64,000 bases of DNA. Origin: Acidisarcina sp963790505. GTDB taxonomy: Bacteria > Acidobacteriota > Terriglobia > Terriglobales > Acidobacteriaceae. The position numbers and the translations under genes are program-made. The DNA is taken from NCBI GenBank assembly GCA_963790505.1, contig CAWBOT010000006.1:1-64000 (forward strand), read 5' to 3'. Positions 1-10,305 of this stretch are shown here, one piece after another; within the stretch, counting starts at the first letter, position 1, and each line of letters begins with the position of its first letter. The notes beneath the pieces are model-generated. The model had not been told where the DNA came from and did no database searches. It saw nothing but the letters and a program-made list of their open reading frames with translations.

Positions 1-554
1 AGCCATGCACTTGCGCCCCTCGCTAATATAGTGCCTGCAGCTGGAGAATATCTTGCCTTTATCGGCGGAATTGCGTAGAGGTCATTCGTAGTAGCAGACA
101 ATAAAGAACGCGCGCACTTGTCATCCGTGGCTTTTTAAAACGGTAGCGCGGCGCGACTTCGATAGAGTCCTTGGTCTAATTTCACAGGGTCTTTCAGGGT
201 GCACAGTCGCCACCAGCGCGATGAGTGGGTACCGATTATCAACGATGTCATGACGAGCGCGGCGATAGATTCTATCAATGGTCAACATTCGCGAATTCCG
301 GCCTGAATCTGCAGCAGCGACTTTGCTTTTTCCTCGCCAGCAGCCAGAGCCAAAGCGCAGTCCGTGCGCGGCAATCACTGTAGCGTTGCGTATCCTATTG
401 CGCCCCGTACAAAGCTCCCCGACAATTCGATTCTCAGCTGTAGCCTTCAGACCAGACCTTCCGAAAGAAGCAGTTCTTCCTTATCACAGACACGCATCTC
501 GTCACTTGTGGACGCATATAGACGAATCGTCCATAAGCAGGACACTGAGGTCAT
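1..554. other. No recognisable gene
   Basis: Several short open frames cover this stretch on both strands, but none resembles a protein family I recognise and none has a clear ribosome binding site. It lies downstream of the decayed permease at 555-3247 and is probably also degraded coding or intergenic sequence. The left part of the element may continue outside the window. Confidence 0.4.
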
Positions 555-3247
555 TCACTTCGGAGCGTTTACAGAGGTCGGCCAGTGCCGCGCGGCGAGC
601 GGGTATGGCGTAGCGACTACGCCGGGAAATGCAAGCACAACGGCGGCCACCGTAATTGCCAACGAGTTTGAGCTGACAGATCCGTATAAAAAGTGACTCG
701 CCATACCGTACCGCGAAAAACGATAGGACCGCACCCGGCAGGATGCGGCAAGAAGGATGCGCATGGTTTGGCCGATGATAAGCATCTGGACATGGGGGCG
801 AGTGGCCCCGAGCGCAAGACGGATGCCGGACTCGTTCATGCGACGAGCAGTCCGGGAGGACATGACACCATAAAAACCTATCGCGACCATCAAAAGAGTG
901 AGGCTGGCATCAGATTCCTGCGAGGCGGACAAGGAGCTGTCTCGGTGCCTAGATCGCCGTTTGCTCTGTCGAGAGAAAGGTACGACTTCCTCGGATACGG
1001 CAGAGTCGGGCCCTCATCGCGCAGCGTCTGGCGACACTGCCCGGAGAGCTCGCGCGGATCACCCACGGGCCCGGATACGATACTATGCGGCGGGGCGGAA
1101 TTCTGATTGATGTTCATGTAAACCATAGGCGGGGCCTCCCGCTCAGGCCCATTCAGGTGCGCGTCCGGCTACTTCGCCGACAATAACAAATTTGCTGGTC
1201 GTTGGGGCGCTGGCTCGTGACCAACCCATTGGCCAATCGGATCCTCATCCGCAAAGAGCTGGCGCGCGTAAGAGCGACTGATAATGGCGACGAATGGCGT
1301 CTTACTTTGTCGGATGAGGTAAAGTCGCGGCCACGCAGCATGGGTATCCCCGTGGTTGTCAAAGAAGCCGGGGCTGACATGGTCTTCCTGTCCATGTACC
1401 TGCCCATTGGTATGTCTTGCGGCCATCCGCAAGTAGAGAGCAGTGTTCCATCCGCAATGGATGCTGGCGCACAAATGCCTAGTGCGACGCTCGGCGCACC
1501 AGGTAGGGCCTGGAGCCGCTCCTGTATTCGGCCAAAAAGCGCTGGAAGATCTGTGGATGAATCGATGCAGTCTGTACTCCTCCGCGTCAACGTGGACTGA
1601 GAGGACATGCTCGCGGTCCATGCCCACATCGACAGTTTCCCAATGCACGAGAGTAGTGGAGAAGCAGACCGACATGGTGGAAAGCAAAAGGGAAAGACTG
1701 ACCTGCGTGACGAGCGACAGGTTCGCCGCCACCGCTGGCGGCCGGTTTGGCGATGCCTGCTATCCTGGCGCGTGACCCTGCCGCGTGAGCCGCGCTGCGA
1801 CGCACAGATATGAATGTTGGCAGGATGCTGAAGGACAGAAGCGACAGCAACATCAGCGAGACGCCGAGCACGGCGGTTGGCAGGCTTGTGTGCAAGTCGA
1901 TCGTTATCCGCCAGTTGTGGTTGGAGGCCCAGCGAACGAGCATACCGCTGACTATTCGCCCGATGGCGAAAGCGAGTATGCTGCCCACAACAATCAAAGT
2001 ATCTTCGAGAACAACTTGGCGGAGAAGCCGGGCGCGACTCCCCGAGAGCGATGCGCACGCCGAGCTCATGGGAACGGGCATTGAGTCTGGCAAGCTGAAG
2101 ATTGGCCAAGTTGAGTACGAGCGGACGAAAAAGATGGAAGCGGAGAGCGCCATGAGCAAAAGCAGCGACCCAGAGAACTTGTGGCGTATGCTGCCGCGGC
2201 CTTGCGTTTCGGGGACGAATCCGGTAGTTGCTCGCAGAACCGCGGCTTTGACGGTCGGATCGGTGGTGGCTTCGGTCATTACTTCGGATATGGGCGAAGA
2301 CCTGATCCCGCTTTGCGAGAATCGCAGTGCGGCGTTCGAAGAGAACTCGCGCGATCACCGGTTGGCCAGAAAGATGGTGGGCTCGTAATGCCAGGGCTTA
2401 TCGAGCTCGACGTCATGGCCCGGGCCAAGGGAGATACCCAACTATAAGTAAATTTACCTGTGCTTTGAAGAGCGAGCGGTAGCCAATATCTGGAGCGTAA
2501 CCCGTAATAAGGCCCAGGAAACGCTCTTGGGCCACGCCAACGACGACGAATGGGATGCCATTGAGACGTATTGCTGCCCGACGGCCTGCTGCGCTGAGCC
2601 AAAAGTGTCGCGGGCAAACCCGTAGCGGAGCACGGCTGGCCACTCGCCCTGGTTTTGCGCGGCATCGGCCTGACTGAACAGTCGCCCGGTAGCTGGGGGC
2701 ACGCCGAGCACGGTGAAGTAATTGTCAGAAATGAGTTCGCATCGGGGCTGGTCAACAGATGGTTCGGAAGTTCAAGGCTGACCGGGCCTCCACTGGCGCG
2801 GGCAAGCATCGAGACCTCGGGAATAGCCGTGCGAAGACGTTGGTATGCGGATAGGAAACTGTCCAATCCTGATCGAAAGGCGTGGGAGCGGCGTGGACTT
2901 CGAACGAGATCTTCTGGATGAGAAACGGGCAGGCCCGCTAAGAGCACGCTGTAAAGTATCTGAAAGACAGCGAGGTTTGCTCCGATTCCCAAGGCAAGCG
3001 TAAGGAGAACCGTAATCGTAAAACCGCGGTCGCGGCGAAGTCGACGTAAAGCATAGCGTATATCGTGAAGCAGGCCCTCGATCCACGCCCATCCCCACGC
3101 CTGGCTTTTGAGGTTTGCTTCCAACGCTGGATTTCCGATCTCTTTTGCCGCTGCAGCGTGTGATCCCTTAGGAGACTTCCCTAGTGCCATTCGTTCCTCC
3201 ACTGCAAGACCCAAATGGGCTTCCAACTCTTGCGGATTGTCGATCGT
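555..3247 (-). pseudogene. Decayed ADOP-type ABC transporter permease (second of a pair)
   Basis: Broken remnant of a long MacB/FtsX-type permease of the acidobacterial ADOP kind, normally about 800-900 residues with an N-terminal helical stretch and two permease halves. The N-terminal part (about 2279-3226) shows LRYALRRL-like and TLALGIGANLAVF segments. The middle (about 1590-2280) keeps a SGSRARLLRQVVLED-like loop, and about 1170-1730 keeps a DREHVLSVHVD-like periplasmic segment. The C-terminal part (about 590-932) keeps YGVMSSRTARRMNESGIRLALGA. These pieces lie in different frames and are interrupted by stops, so no full protein can be made. In the frame of the N-terminus a stop lies immediately upstream, at about 3248-3250, so the original start is also lost. 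It sits behind a second decayed ADOP gene and a broken PadR gene in the same direction. Confidence 0.8.
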
Positions 3248-3316
3248 CTACTAGTCCGAATACCTCTTCATCCTCTATTTCGGTGCGGCAGTTGTTGTGG
3301 GCTAACCCCATGTGGA

Positions 3317-6108
3317 TCATTCGTAGCGAATCGGCCGCATCGGGTGGATGTAGCTCAGCCTTTACGTCCTGCGGGATCACTGACGCGCATGACGCCGAAA
3401 TTGAGAAGCATAGTCGCCCCTGCCAACAGCAGAGGATTATAGGGCTTAACACCAAAGAGCTGGCTAGCCCATCAGATTCCGCCCCAATTGCCGCTGGAAT
3501 CTGCCAACGCCGAGCCCAATACCTACCTGCCCGAAAGCTTCGCGCAGCACCATGAGCACCACCGATCCGCGACCTGCTCCTAGCGCCATGCGCACACCGA
3601 TCTCGTTCGCCCTCTGTTCCACGCCATAGGCTGTCACACCGTTGAGGCCAGTGCAGCCAGCGCCAACCCAACTGCTCCAAAGAGCCACGTAAGGCTTGCA
3701 ATCATTCTCTGCTGCGCGAAATTGGCATGAACGACTTCACTGTAGCGCTGAATGCTGTTCACCACTAGGTTCGGCGCTGTATTCGCCAGTGTCTTCTTTA
3801 CCTGTGTCATGAGTTCGTCTGGATCTGCCTGAGCAGCGATCAGCACGTTGCCCAGGTCATGCGATGGACATATCAGTTCCTCAGCCCTACATCAAGGAGA
3901 TTTGTGCTCTGCGATTCTGGAAGGAAATACATGGGCTGCACACCATTCCCGAAACGCCATCGGAGGCAACGCCGACAATTTCATACATTTCCGCGTTTTT
4001 TCCCGAAGCAGGCCCGAAGTGTCGCCCGCTCGGGTTCTCCCTATCAAAGAACTTCTTGGCAAACGCCTCGTTGACGACGGCTACTGGCCGGGTGCTCGCG
4101 GTGTCTTCATCGGTGATGGGCCGTCCCATCACTATCCTGTCTCCAAGAGTCTCGAAAAAATACGGCGTCACGCGGTTCCATCCGATGAGCCATCAACCTG
4201 CGGCCAGACTCGGGTTTCCCCTCTACTTCGATGTCGTGCTCCAAACCCAACTGGTAAGCGGCGCTGAGGCTATGGAGCCGACCCTTTGCACGCCAGGAAT
4301 AAGCCGCAGTTGTCCTTCAATTTCGCGAAAGAGCGGTACCAACTGCTCCTGTTTGTAACTGGAAATCCTCGGATCAATCAGTACATCTTCCCATCAGAAT
4401 CAAATCCGAAATTCTGCTGTCCCAGGTTTCGTAGGCTTTGGCCGAGCATTGCTGCCGCGCTCACTAACACCAGTGAGATTGCCGCCTGCATGACCACTAG
4501 AGTCTTCGCCCCCAAGCGCTCCCCAGACGATTGCGATTCACTCCCTCGCCGCCACGTGTGCCCCGAATTGCTTCAATAGGTCGACGTGAGAGGTCATCCA
4601 TGCCGGCACAACGCTGAAGATAAGTCCGGTGGCCACCGTAGTTGCCGATGCGAAGAGCAGAACAAGACCAGAGGGAGCAGCATTCCGGGGAACCCAGGTA
4701 TCCAAAGTGTCCGGACCGGCAAATGCAAGTCTGAGAATCAGGCGGGCTCCCACGTATTCAACGGGGATCGCCGCGATGCCGCCTATTAGAGCGAGCCCAA
4801 GGCTGTCAACTAGCGCCTTCCGAACCAGTCGCTGCGGGGTGCCCCCAGCGTTAGCCGTATGCCATTATGCCTTCGGTCTTTGAGACCCCGGGCGAGCATA
4901 GGATTAGCGACGTTCGCGCAGGCCGCCAGCAGGACACAAGCAGCAGCCAACAACAGCAGCAGCAAACCATCTTTATATTCCTCGCGCATCGGGGAAATAC
5001 CGGCACCCCCCGGCGTCAGGCGCAAGGTTTGCTTCTGCAAGAGCTTTTTCCTGCGAGTTCATATCTGACGCATGACTCTCCAGCCACTGGTGCAGCTCGA
5101 CGTTGAGCGCTGTTTCAAGGTTTTGCGGTTTCGTTTCCAGACGGACCCGTCCGATAAACTGAGCCAGGCGAGTCGCGGATTCTTCAGGCGCGAAGCTGTG
5201 CTGGCGATCATCGGCTCGGTCGTAAGCGGCATCCGAAAGTCGGGCATACTTCCCCCGCTGTCGAGCTTGGCCCCGAAAAAGGTCAGGAGCGGCTATTCCG
5301 ACAATCGTGAATGGATAACCGTTGAGCTCATAGGTTTTTCCCGGCTACTGATGCGTCGGACCCGTACTCTCTCACGCCAGATTCGGAAACTCATTACGGC
5401 TACTGGCGGCGCGCCCTCCCGGTATCTGCATCGGTGAGGACGCCGTCCCCGCCAGGCAGAAATGCCAAACGTCTCGAAGAAATTGCCGGGACACTCGCCG
5501 TTTCAGCATCTCGACAGCAGTTGAGGAACCGGCTGGCCGCCGGCACGGTCGCGTTGTATTGACCCGGCTGGAATGCAGCAAGGTTTTCAAAAGCGGGCGT
5601 ATGGGCGCGAAGGTATTTGTAGGCCTCCCATGAGAAGAAAATCCAGTGATTTTCCGGCTGGAGACGGCCATGTCCCTGCGTGTACCCGTTCGAAAAGCAG
5701 CAGTGGTCGGAATCGCCGATGTGCCAGAGTTGGTCGGGTCGCGCGACCGGCAGCGAGCGCAGCATCACCTGATGTATCAGCGTGAAGATGCTGTGGTTCC
5801 CCCGATGCCCAGCGCCAGAGTCAGCACCGCCGTAAGCGTAAAACCCGGTGATTTCCATAATTGGCGAAGGGCATAGCGAACATCCTGCACAGTAGCGACT
5901 CAAGCCATAAGGTTCCGCGCCGCTCGCGGCAATCTTCCTTGATCTGTTCGATCCCTCCAAACTCGATTTGCGTGAGCCGACGGGCTTCGCTTTCTGGTAT
6001 GCCGGAACGAACCTTGTCGGCGACCTGAGATTCGAAGTGGAAGCGCAGCTCTTTGTCCAAATCGGCCTCCAATCGTTCCCGAGAGAAAAGTCTCCGTAAC
6101 CAGCCCAT
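3317..6108 (-). pseudogene. Decayed ADOP-type ABC transporter permease (first of a pair)
   Basis: Second broken ADOP permease. It begins MGWLRRLFSRERLEADLDKE, the helical N-terminus typical of ADOPs, with ATG at 6106-6108. Recognisable pieces follow in changing frames: a periplasmic segment near 5400-5760, LLAACANVANPMLARGL near 4900, RPVAVVNEAFAKKFF near 4050, a LTWLFGAVGLALAALAS segment near 3650, and ANEIGVRMALGAGR near 3580. The tail reads IHPMRPIRYE before a TGA at 3317-3319, which matches the usual family ending. The total span of about 2.8 kb fits a full-length gene, so the damage is frameshifts and substitutions rather than a large deletion. The start codon overlaps the stop of the upstream PadR gene, indicating former translational coupling. 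Confidence 0.85.
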
Positions 6109-6457
6109 CAGATTCTCTCCAGAGTGCCTTCGAGAATGAGGCTCACTAGGTCAGTTAGGCGTGTCCAGTTTTCGGTTTCAGCCTTGAGATGGGTTTGTCC
6201 CTTAGAGGTGATCTCGTAGAACTTGGCTTCTCGGCCTGATTCGGAGGATTTCCAGTGAGAGCTGAGAAACTTTTTGTTTTCGAGGCGATGGAGTGCGGGA
6301 TAGAGAGATCCCTGCTGAACCTGGAGTGCGTCGCGAGAGATCTGTTGAATTCTCGCGCGATGGCATAACCATGAATGGGCCCAAGAGCAACGACCCTCAT
6401 GATGAGAAGGTCGAGCGTGCCTTGCGGAAGGTCAAACCTGTCGCTTGTCTTCTTCAT
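6108..6457 (-). pseudogene. PadR-family transcriptional regulator, frameshifted
   Basis: The N-terminus MKKTSDRFDLPQGTLDLLIM and the following GPIHGYAIA are a clear PadR winged-helix start. After AIAR the frame is lost. One frame over it continues as QQISRDALQVQQGSLYPALHR, then FLSSHWKSSESGREAKFYEI, ending LILEGTLERI and TGA at 6108-6110. A single missing base near 6355-6365 accounts for the break. The stop overlaps the ATG of the following ADOP permease by one base (TGATG). PadR-ADOP pairs are common in Acidobacteriota, where the regulator presumably represses its operon. With both permeases decayed, the whole unit appears non-functional. Confidence 0.85.
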
Positions 6458-6471
6458 GCCTATCGCTTCTA

Positions 6472-6500
6472 CATATATAATGCAAGCTATAGAACGTCAA
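6472..6500 (-). promoter_or_regulatory. Putative promoter of the padR-ADOP unit
   Basis: Read on the minus strand, TTGACG (6495-6500) is followed after 17 bases by TATATG (6472-6477), a plausible -35/-10 pair just upstream of the PadR start at 6457. The AT-rich partly palindromic TATATAT stretch may also hold the PadR operator. The leader would be very short and the ribosome binding site is weak, so this is tentative. Confidence 0.35.
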
Positions 6501-6583
6501 GGTGCACGCCGTGTGAAAGCGGAGTGGCCCGAGATGGTACATGAACGGAAATTGCCGATCTGCAGTTTGTAGATGGAGGGCTC

Positions 6584-6793
6584 ATGAGTACAGAAGACGT
6601 GAGCGATGGCTCCAACCTGACCCACGTCCATCGATGCATCGCCTGTGGTGCTCGAACCCGCAGAAGTCAATTAAGCGGCCGCGATACTCTTCTTGGCCTC
6701 TATGAGTGCCCAGCTTGCGGCAGCAAAAGCCCGTTGAACATTGAGATAGTTGACGAAAGCCTCCTGAGCGGTCCGGATGCAGAATCTCAATGA
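6584..6793 (+). CDS. Small zinc-ribbon-like protein
   Basis: This 69-residue protein has two CxxC knuckles, CIAC (about residues 18-21) and CPAC (about 42-45), spaced as in a zinc ribbon. There is no signal peptide or membrane segment. The start is well supported by a GGAGGG ribosome binding site a few bases before the ATG. It is divergent from the broken PadR gene and convergent with the broken LysR gene, whose stop lies four bases beyond its own. Zinc binding is inferred from the cysteine pattern. The function is unknown; it could be a nucleic-acid-binding or purely structural small protein. It is one of the few intact genes in this damaged region. Confidence 0.6.
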   Translation: MSTEDVSDGSNLTHVHRCIACGARTRRSQLSGRDTLLGLYECPACGSKSPLNIEIVDESLLSGPDAESQ

Positions 6794-6796
6794 GAG

Positions 6797-7728
6797 TCAA
6801 CTGACCAAGCGTAGTTTCATCTGATCAGCTTGTTGGAGCGAAAGTTTTTTCACATAAGCTTTTGTAAATTGACTAAGCATTCGAGAATTGTTGTCCGATC
6901 GTAATACAAGAGACGTCGTGAGAACCAAGGATTCTTCGAGGAGCGGTCTGATGGTAATTCCGTGTTCTGCAATTCTCCAGGCTCCTATTACGAGTCAGCA
7001 CGGCAACTCTCTGCCCTTCATGCAGCATTTGAGCCGCCTCATCCGCCGTCATGACATGTTGCATCTGACCGCTGTGAACTCGTTCATGCTCGGCAATGGC
7101 GAAGATCTTGTCGTAAACGGCCGGATGGACGTGTCGTTCAAACATGATCCAGTCCTTCAGATGTAAGTCTCGGATGGCGATCTCGCGCTTCCTGGCCAAG
7201 CTGTTGCTGGTACACATCGCTACATAAAGTCCCGTTTTTGCAAGTTCTGTCCGAGTGAGCTTCGGCGTATCGGATGGCGACGTAATGATGGCCATATCAA
7301 GCTTTCCCTCCAGCAGCCGTTGCTCCAGTTCGGGGCCAAGAGGCTCGAAAACTGGATGTGAATACCTGGATATAGGGGAAGGGTAACCGCGGATAGGTCG
7401 AAATCAGATACGGATCGACATAAGGGGACTTGCCGATGTGAATGACAGACTGTGCCCCTAACGCGGCCGAGCGGGCCAAATTCATGGCACGCTCAGCATG
7501 AAATATAACTTCACGCGCCTCTCGAACGAACTGCTCACCAGCGTCCGTTATCCGTACCGACTGGCTGTTACGAAGGAAAAGACGATATCCAAGCTGCTGT
7601 TCAAGTTCCAGGATTCGTTTACTCAGTGTTGGCTGCACAATATGCAGTCTGTCGGCTGCCCTTGAAAAATTGAGTTCTTCAGCGAGAATTACGGCTGCTT
7701 GCCACAGACGAAAATCAGGGAAATCCAT
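6797..7728 (-). pseudogene. LysR-family transcriptional regulator, frameshifted
   Basis: The first about 130 residues are intact: a winged helix-turn-helix with LAEELNFSRAADRLHIVQPT and LSKRILELEQQLGYRLFLR, typical of LysR regulators. The frame breaks near 7340-7375, after which LEQRLLEGKLDMAII resumes the effector-binding domain one frame over. It breaks again near 6990, and a third segment (IRPLLEESLVLTTSLVLR) runs to TGA at 6797-6799. Repairing two indels gives a protein of about 310 residues, the usual LysR length. No neighbouring target gene is obvious. The undamaged DNA-binding domain could still be made as a truncated protein of about 143 residues. Confidence 0.8.
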
Positions 7729-7955
7729 GGCTGCTCCATCCCGAACTTCTGCATGAGAGAAGGAATCCCGATCAGCTGCTACAAAATTGGATGCGGCGAT
7801 TTCCTCGAACAGATAGCTAACCAGTACAAAATCAGCATCGATCTACACGCAAACTATTCCCGAATGGAATAGAGACCATCCTGAATTTCATTGGACACGC
7901 GCGACCATTCGGGAAAGCTGATAGCGGGTCGGCTTGCACGAGTCGCGGGAAATTC

Positions 7956-8213
7956 TTGAGCGCACCGTTATGGAGCGGGCTTTCGATTCATCGGTTGGAG
8001 CGGCGGGCGACCGAAAGGGTCCCGCTCCGAGAAATCTTCGTCCCGGAGCCGCTACTGGATTCCTGGGAGGCTGCCGCGATGATGAAGGTCCATCCAAAAA
8101 CTCTCCAGAAACTCGCGCGTCAAGGCCAAATTCCGGGCATCCATGTTGGAAAACTTTGGCGCTTCCGAGCGTCCGTCATCGAGGCTTGGATCGATCAGCA
8201 AATGGCCGGTTGA
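7956..8213 (+). CDS. Excisionase/MerR-like helix-turn-helix protein
   Basis: This 85-residue protein has a helix-turn-helix of the excisionase (HTH_17) type near the C-terminus: SWEAAAMMKVHPKTLQKLAR, then GQIPGIHVGKLWRFR and a final helix ending WIDQQ. Such proteins bind DNA as recombination directionality factors or small regulators. It lies 73 bases upstream of the integrase remnant on the same strand, which fits an xis-int module of an integrated element. The first 30 residues are not conserved-looking, so translation may begin at an internal start closer to the domain. Confidence 0.7.
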   Translation: MSAPLWSGLSIHRLERRATERVPLREIFVPEPLLDSWEAAAMMKVHPKTLQKLARQGQIPGIHVGKLWRFRASVIEAWIDQQMAG

Positions 8214-8286
8214 AATCTTCTCGACCTCTGCCTCAGGCGGATTTATCCTTGGCCTAAGCCATTCGTGCCGCCTGGAATGGAGAACA

Positions 8287-9453
8287 ATGAACAGGCGAAC
8301 ACGGTATCAACAAGGAAGCGTGCAGCGCGAAAACGGCGGAGCGGGCCGGATGTTTGGGTTTTTCGCTGGTGTGAGACCGCGGACTGATGGCAACGAGCAA
8401 GCAGCGAAAGGCAATTGTCGGAACCGTCGCAACACTCTGCGACCGAAGCATCGGCCCTCAAAGCAGCTCAAGCGTTGCGCATCGACGCCAACCAACAAAC
8501 CCCGCATACGGAAAGCGGGCCGAGCACGATCGACGAACTGGTCGCTCACTACCGACTGAAAGAACTGGCCGGTGAGGACCAGGGACGCAAAGCGTTCTCG
8601 ACCCGGGCGGCTTATGAATGCTACCTGAAGATCTGGATTCTTCCCGTTGGGGAAGCTACAGGCTTGATCAGATAAAGCCAGTCGCAGTAGAAGAGTGGCT
8701 GGACGGCATCAAGCGGGCGCGGGCCACGAAAGCCAAGATTCGCAATCTCATGAGCGCTCTCTTCCATCACGCAATGCGGTACGAGTGGGTTGACCGAAAC
8801 CCAATCAAACTCGTCCGTCAGAGCGCCAAGCGGATGACAGTGCCGGACGTATTGGAATTGCAGAACTCCAACTCCTTCTGATCAAGCTGACGTTCGGGAG
8901 CGCACGTTGGCTCTACTAGATGCGGCGACAGGGCTTCGAGTCAGCGAACTCTTGGCGCTCCGCTGGAGGGATGTTGACTTTGAGAACTTGGAACTTCGTG
9001 TAACCCGTTCGATCTGGCATCAGGTCGTCGGCGACTGTAAGACGGAAGCATCAGCCAAGCCTGTCCCAATGGACGAGTACATGGCGGAGGACTTGCAGCG
9101 CTGGCGGCGTCAAAGTCCGTACCCGATGCCTGATGATTGGGTCTTTGCCAGCCCGTCCATGAGGGGCAAACAGCCCTACTGGCCGGACAATCTCATGAAG
9201 CGGTACATCAGGCCGGTGGCGCGCAAAGCCGGCATCTCACAAGAACATCGGCTGGCACACCTTCCGCCATTCCTTCGGCACATTGCTGAAAGCAAACGGG
9301 GAAGATGTAAAGACCGTACAGGAACTCTTGAGGCACGCGAACAGCAGGATCACGCTGGACGTGTATACGCAGGCCGTGAACTCGCACAAGCGAGCCGCAC
9401 AGAGCAAGGTTGTAAGGATGATGGTGCCCGAGCGTGGGTCAGAGAGAGGTTGA
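8287..9453 (+). pseudogene. Tyrosine recombinase (phage-type integrase), frameshifted
   Basis: Remnant of a tyrosine site-specific recombinase of about 385 residues. The start MNRRTRYQQGSVQRE is followed by a frameshift. The SAM-like core-binding domain (about 8540-8870) contains WLDGIKRARATKAKIRNLMS, and there is a further shift near 8645. The catalytic domain (about 8900-9450) shows the Arg of TGLRVSELLALRW. After a last shift near 9240 come HTFRHSFG and LLRHANSRITLDVYTQA. All conserved residues (R, HxxR, H, Y) are therefore present but spread over several frames. It points toward the tRNA-Asp gene about 100 bases downstream, a common integration site. As read, no active recombinase can be made. 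Confidence 0.85.
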
Positions 9454-9527
9454 AACTGACTCGCTTTTGGTACCCCGGCGAGCTTAATGGACCCTAATCG
9501 GACCCGGATTTGCTTGTCACTTGAGGT

Positions 9528-9558
9528 CGCCATACGAAGCTAAGTTCTTTGCTTTGTA

Positions 9559-9563
<5 letters not shown>
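9528..9563. repeat. Inverted repeat at the 3' end of tRNA-Asp
   Basis: Two 13-base arms, CGCCATACGAAGC (9528-9540) and GCTTTGTATGGCG (9551-9563), pair with one mismatch around a 10-base loop. The right arm includes the encoded CCA end and last acceptor base of the tRNA. On the tRNA strand it could act as a terminator, although no T-run follows. Equally it could be part of the attachment site used by the neighbouring integrase. Confidence 0.5.
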
Positions 9564-9636
<73 letters not shown>

Positions 9637-9751
9637 AGAAGCTTTTCAACAACTTGGATTAAAGTCACGTAGAATCAAGCGTTTCGCAGCTTTCGCTATT
9701 TTCGCTCTTTTCTACCTTGTCGCTGCTGTGGATCCAGTTTCGGGGTTGATC

Positions 9752-9842
9752 TGGACACCAAATGGACACCAAACTGGACACCAAGTCGAGCACCGCAACA
9801 ACAGGACTGAGTTTATCAGAACGAGAGCCGATTTGGTGTCCA
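9752..9842. repeat. TGGACACCAAA direct repeats with an inverted copy
   Basis: The 11-mer TGGACACCAAA occurs at 9752-9762 and 9763-9773. A third copy ending in G lies at 9775-9785, and a perfect inverted copy (TTTGGTGTCCA) at 9832-9842. The spacing is close to one helical turn. The rest of the gap between the tRNA and about 10,020 shows no convincing gene. Binding sites for a recombinase or regulator are possible but unproven. Confidence 0.6.
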
Positions 9843-10019
9843 CAGCGCCATGTCACCGGCAGAAAATTCGGCGGAGATGAGTGTGCTTCCCCCAGTACTC
9901 GTCCCCCAGCAGCGCGTCAGGACGGGTGAAAAGTAGCCATGAGGGGGCTAAATCCAATCCTCAACCTTCTGAGGCTCCCACACGCACCTCTGCCCCGAAC
10001 GGAGCACGCCTTCGATTCT

Positions 10020-10158
10020 TTGAGCGGAAGCTCGATCCGGATTGACAATGCAAAGCTGGCACAGCAACGTGATCGTCGATCGCGAACTGATCACCGGGCA
10101 GCAGCCCATGTCGGCAACCGAGTTCGCCGATGTCCTGCTCAAGAAGCTGGCCGCCTAA
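10020..10158 (+). pseudogene. C-terminal remnant of a DJ-1/PfpI-family protein
   Basis: The frame ending at TAA 10156-10158 reads WHSNVIVDRELITGQQP and then FADVLLKKLAA. This resembles the end of DJ-1/PfpI-type glutamine amidotransferase-like proteins, where a VVVDGNLITGQNP-like segment precedes the last helix. A piece resembling the preceding segment (SIRIDNAK) lies in another frame just upstream. The nucleophile-elbow region is missing, so this is a fragment only. The match is by pattern and short. Confidence 0.45.
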
Positions 10159-10160
10159 TT

Positions 10161-10229
10161 GTTGCCAGTTGGCAACAGGCGATGACGGAAACTGAGCGGA
10201 CTTTGGCCTCCCCGCCTATCCGCTCAGTT
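10161..10229. repeat. Two stem-loop inverted repeats
   Basis: Immediately after the DJ-1 remnant stop, GTTGCCA-GT-TGGCAAC (10161-10176) is a perfect 16-base palindrome. Thirteen bases on, AACTGAGCGGA (10190-10200) and TCCGCTCAGTT (10219-10229) form a perfect 11-base-pair stem with an 18-base loop. No T-run follows either stem. They lie beyond the stop of the Fic gene, which is read in the opposite direction, and may be terminators or recombination scars. Confidence 0.6.
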
Positions 10230-10305
10230 CCCAACCGGGACCGTTGCGATCTCAAGCGCTCTCTGCGGGCGATAGCGCCAGGGCCTCTTGTTCTGCTGAG
10301 CTGTC

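Noticed and set aside
121..378. 85-codon minus-strand frame at the left edge
   Set aside because: No recognisable motif or ribosome binding site. It may be residual coding sequence but cannot be supported.
9752..9842. Possible CRISPR array
   Set aside because: Repeats are only 11 bases, directly tandem without spacers, and no cas gene is near.
9665..9856. 63-codon minus-strand frame through the TGGACACCAAA repeats
   Set aside because: It has no ribosome binding site and its Trp/Cys/Pro pattern is generated by the repeats.
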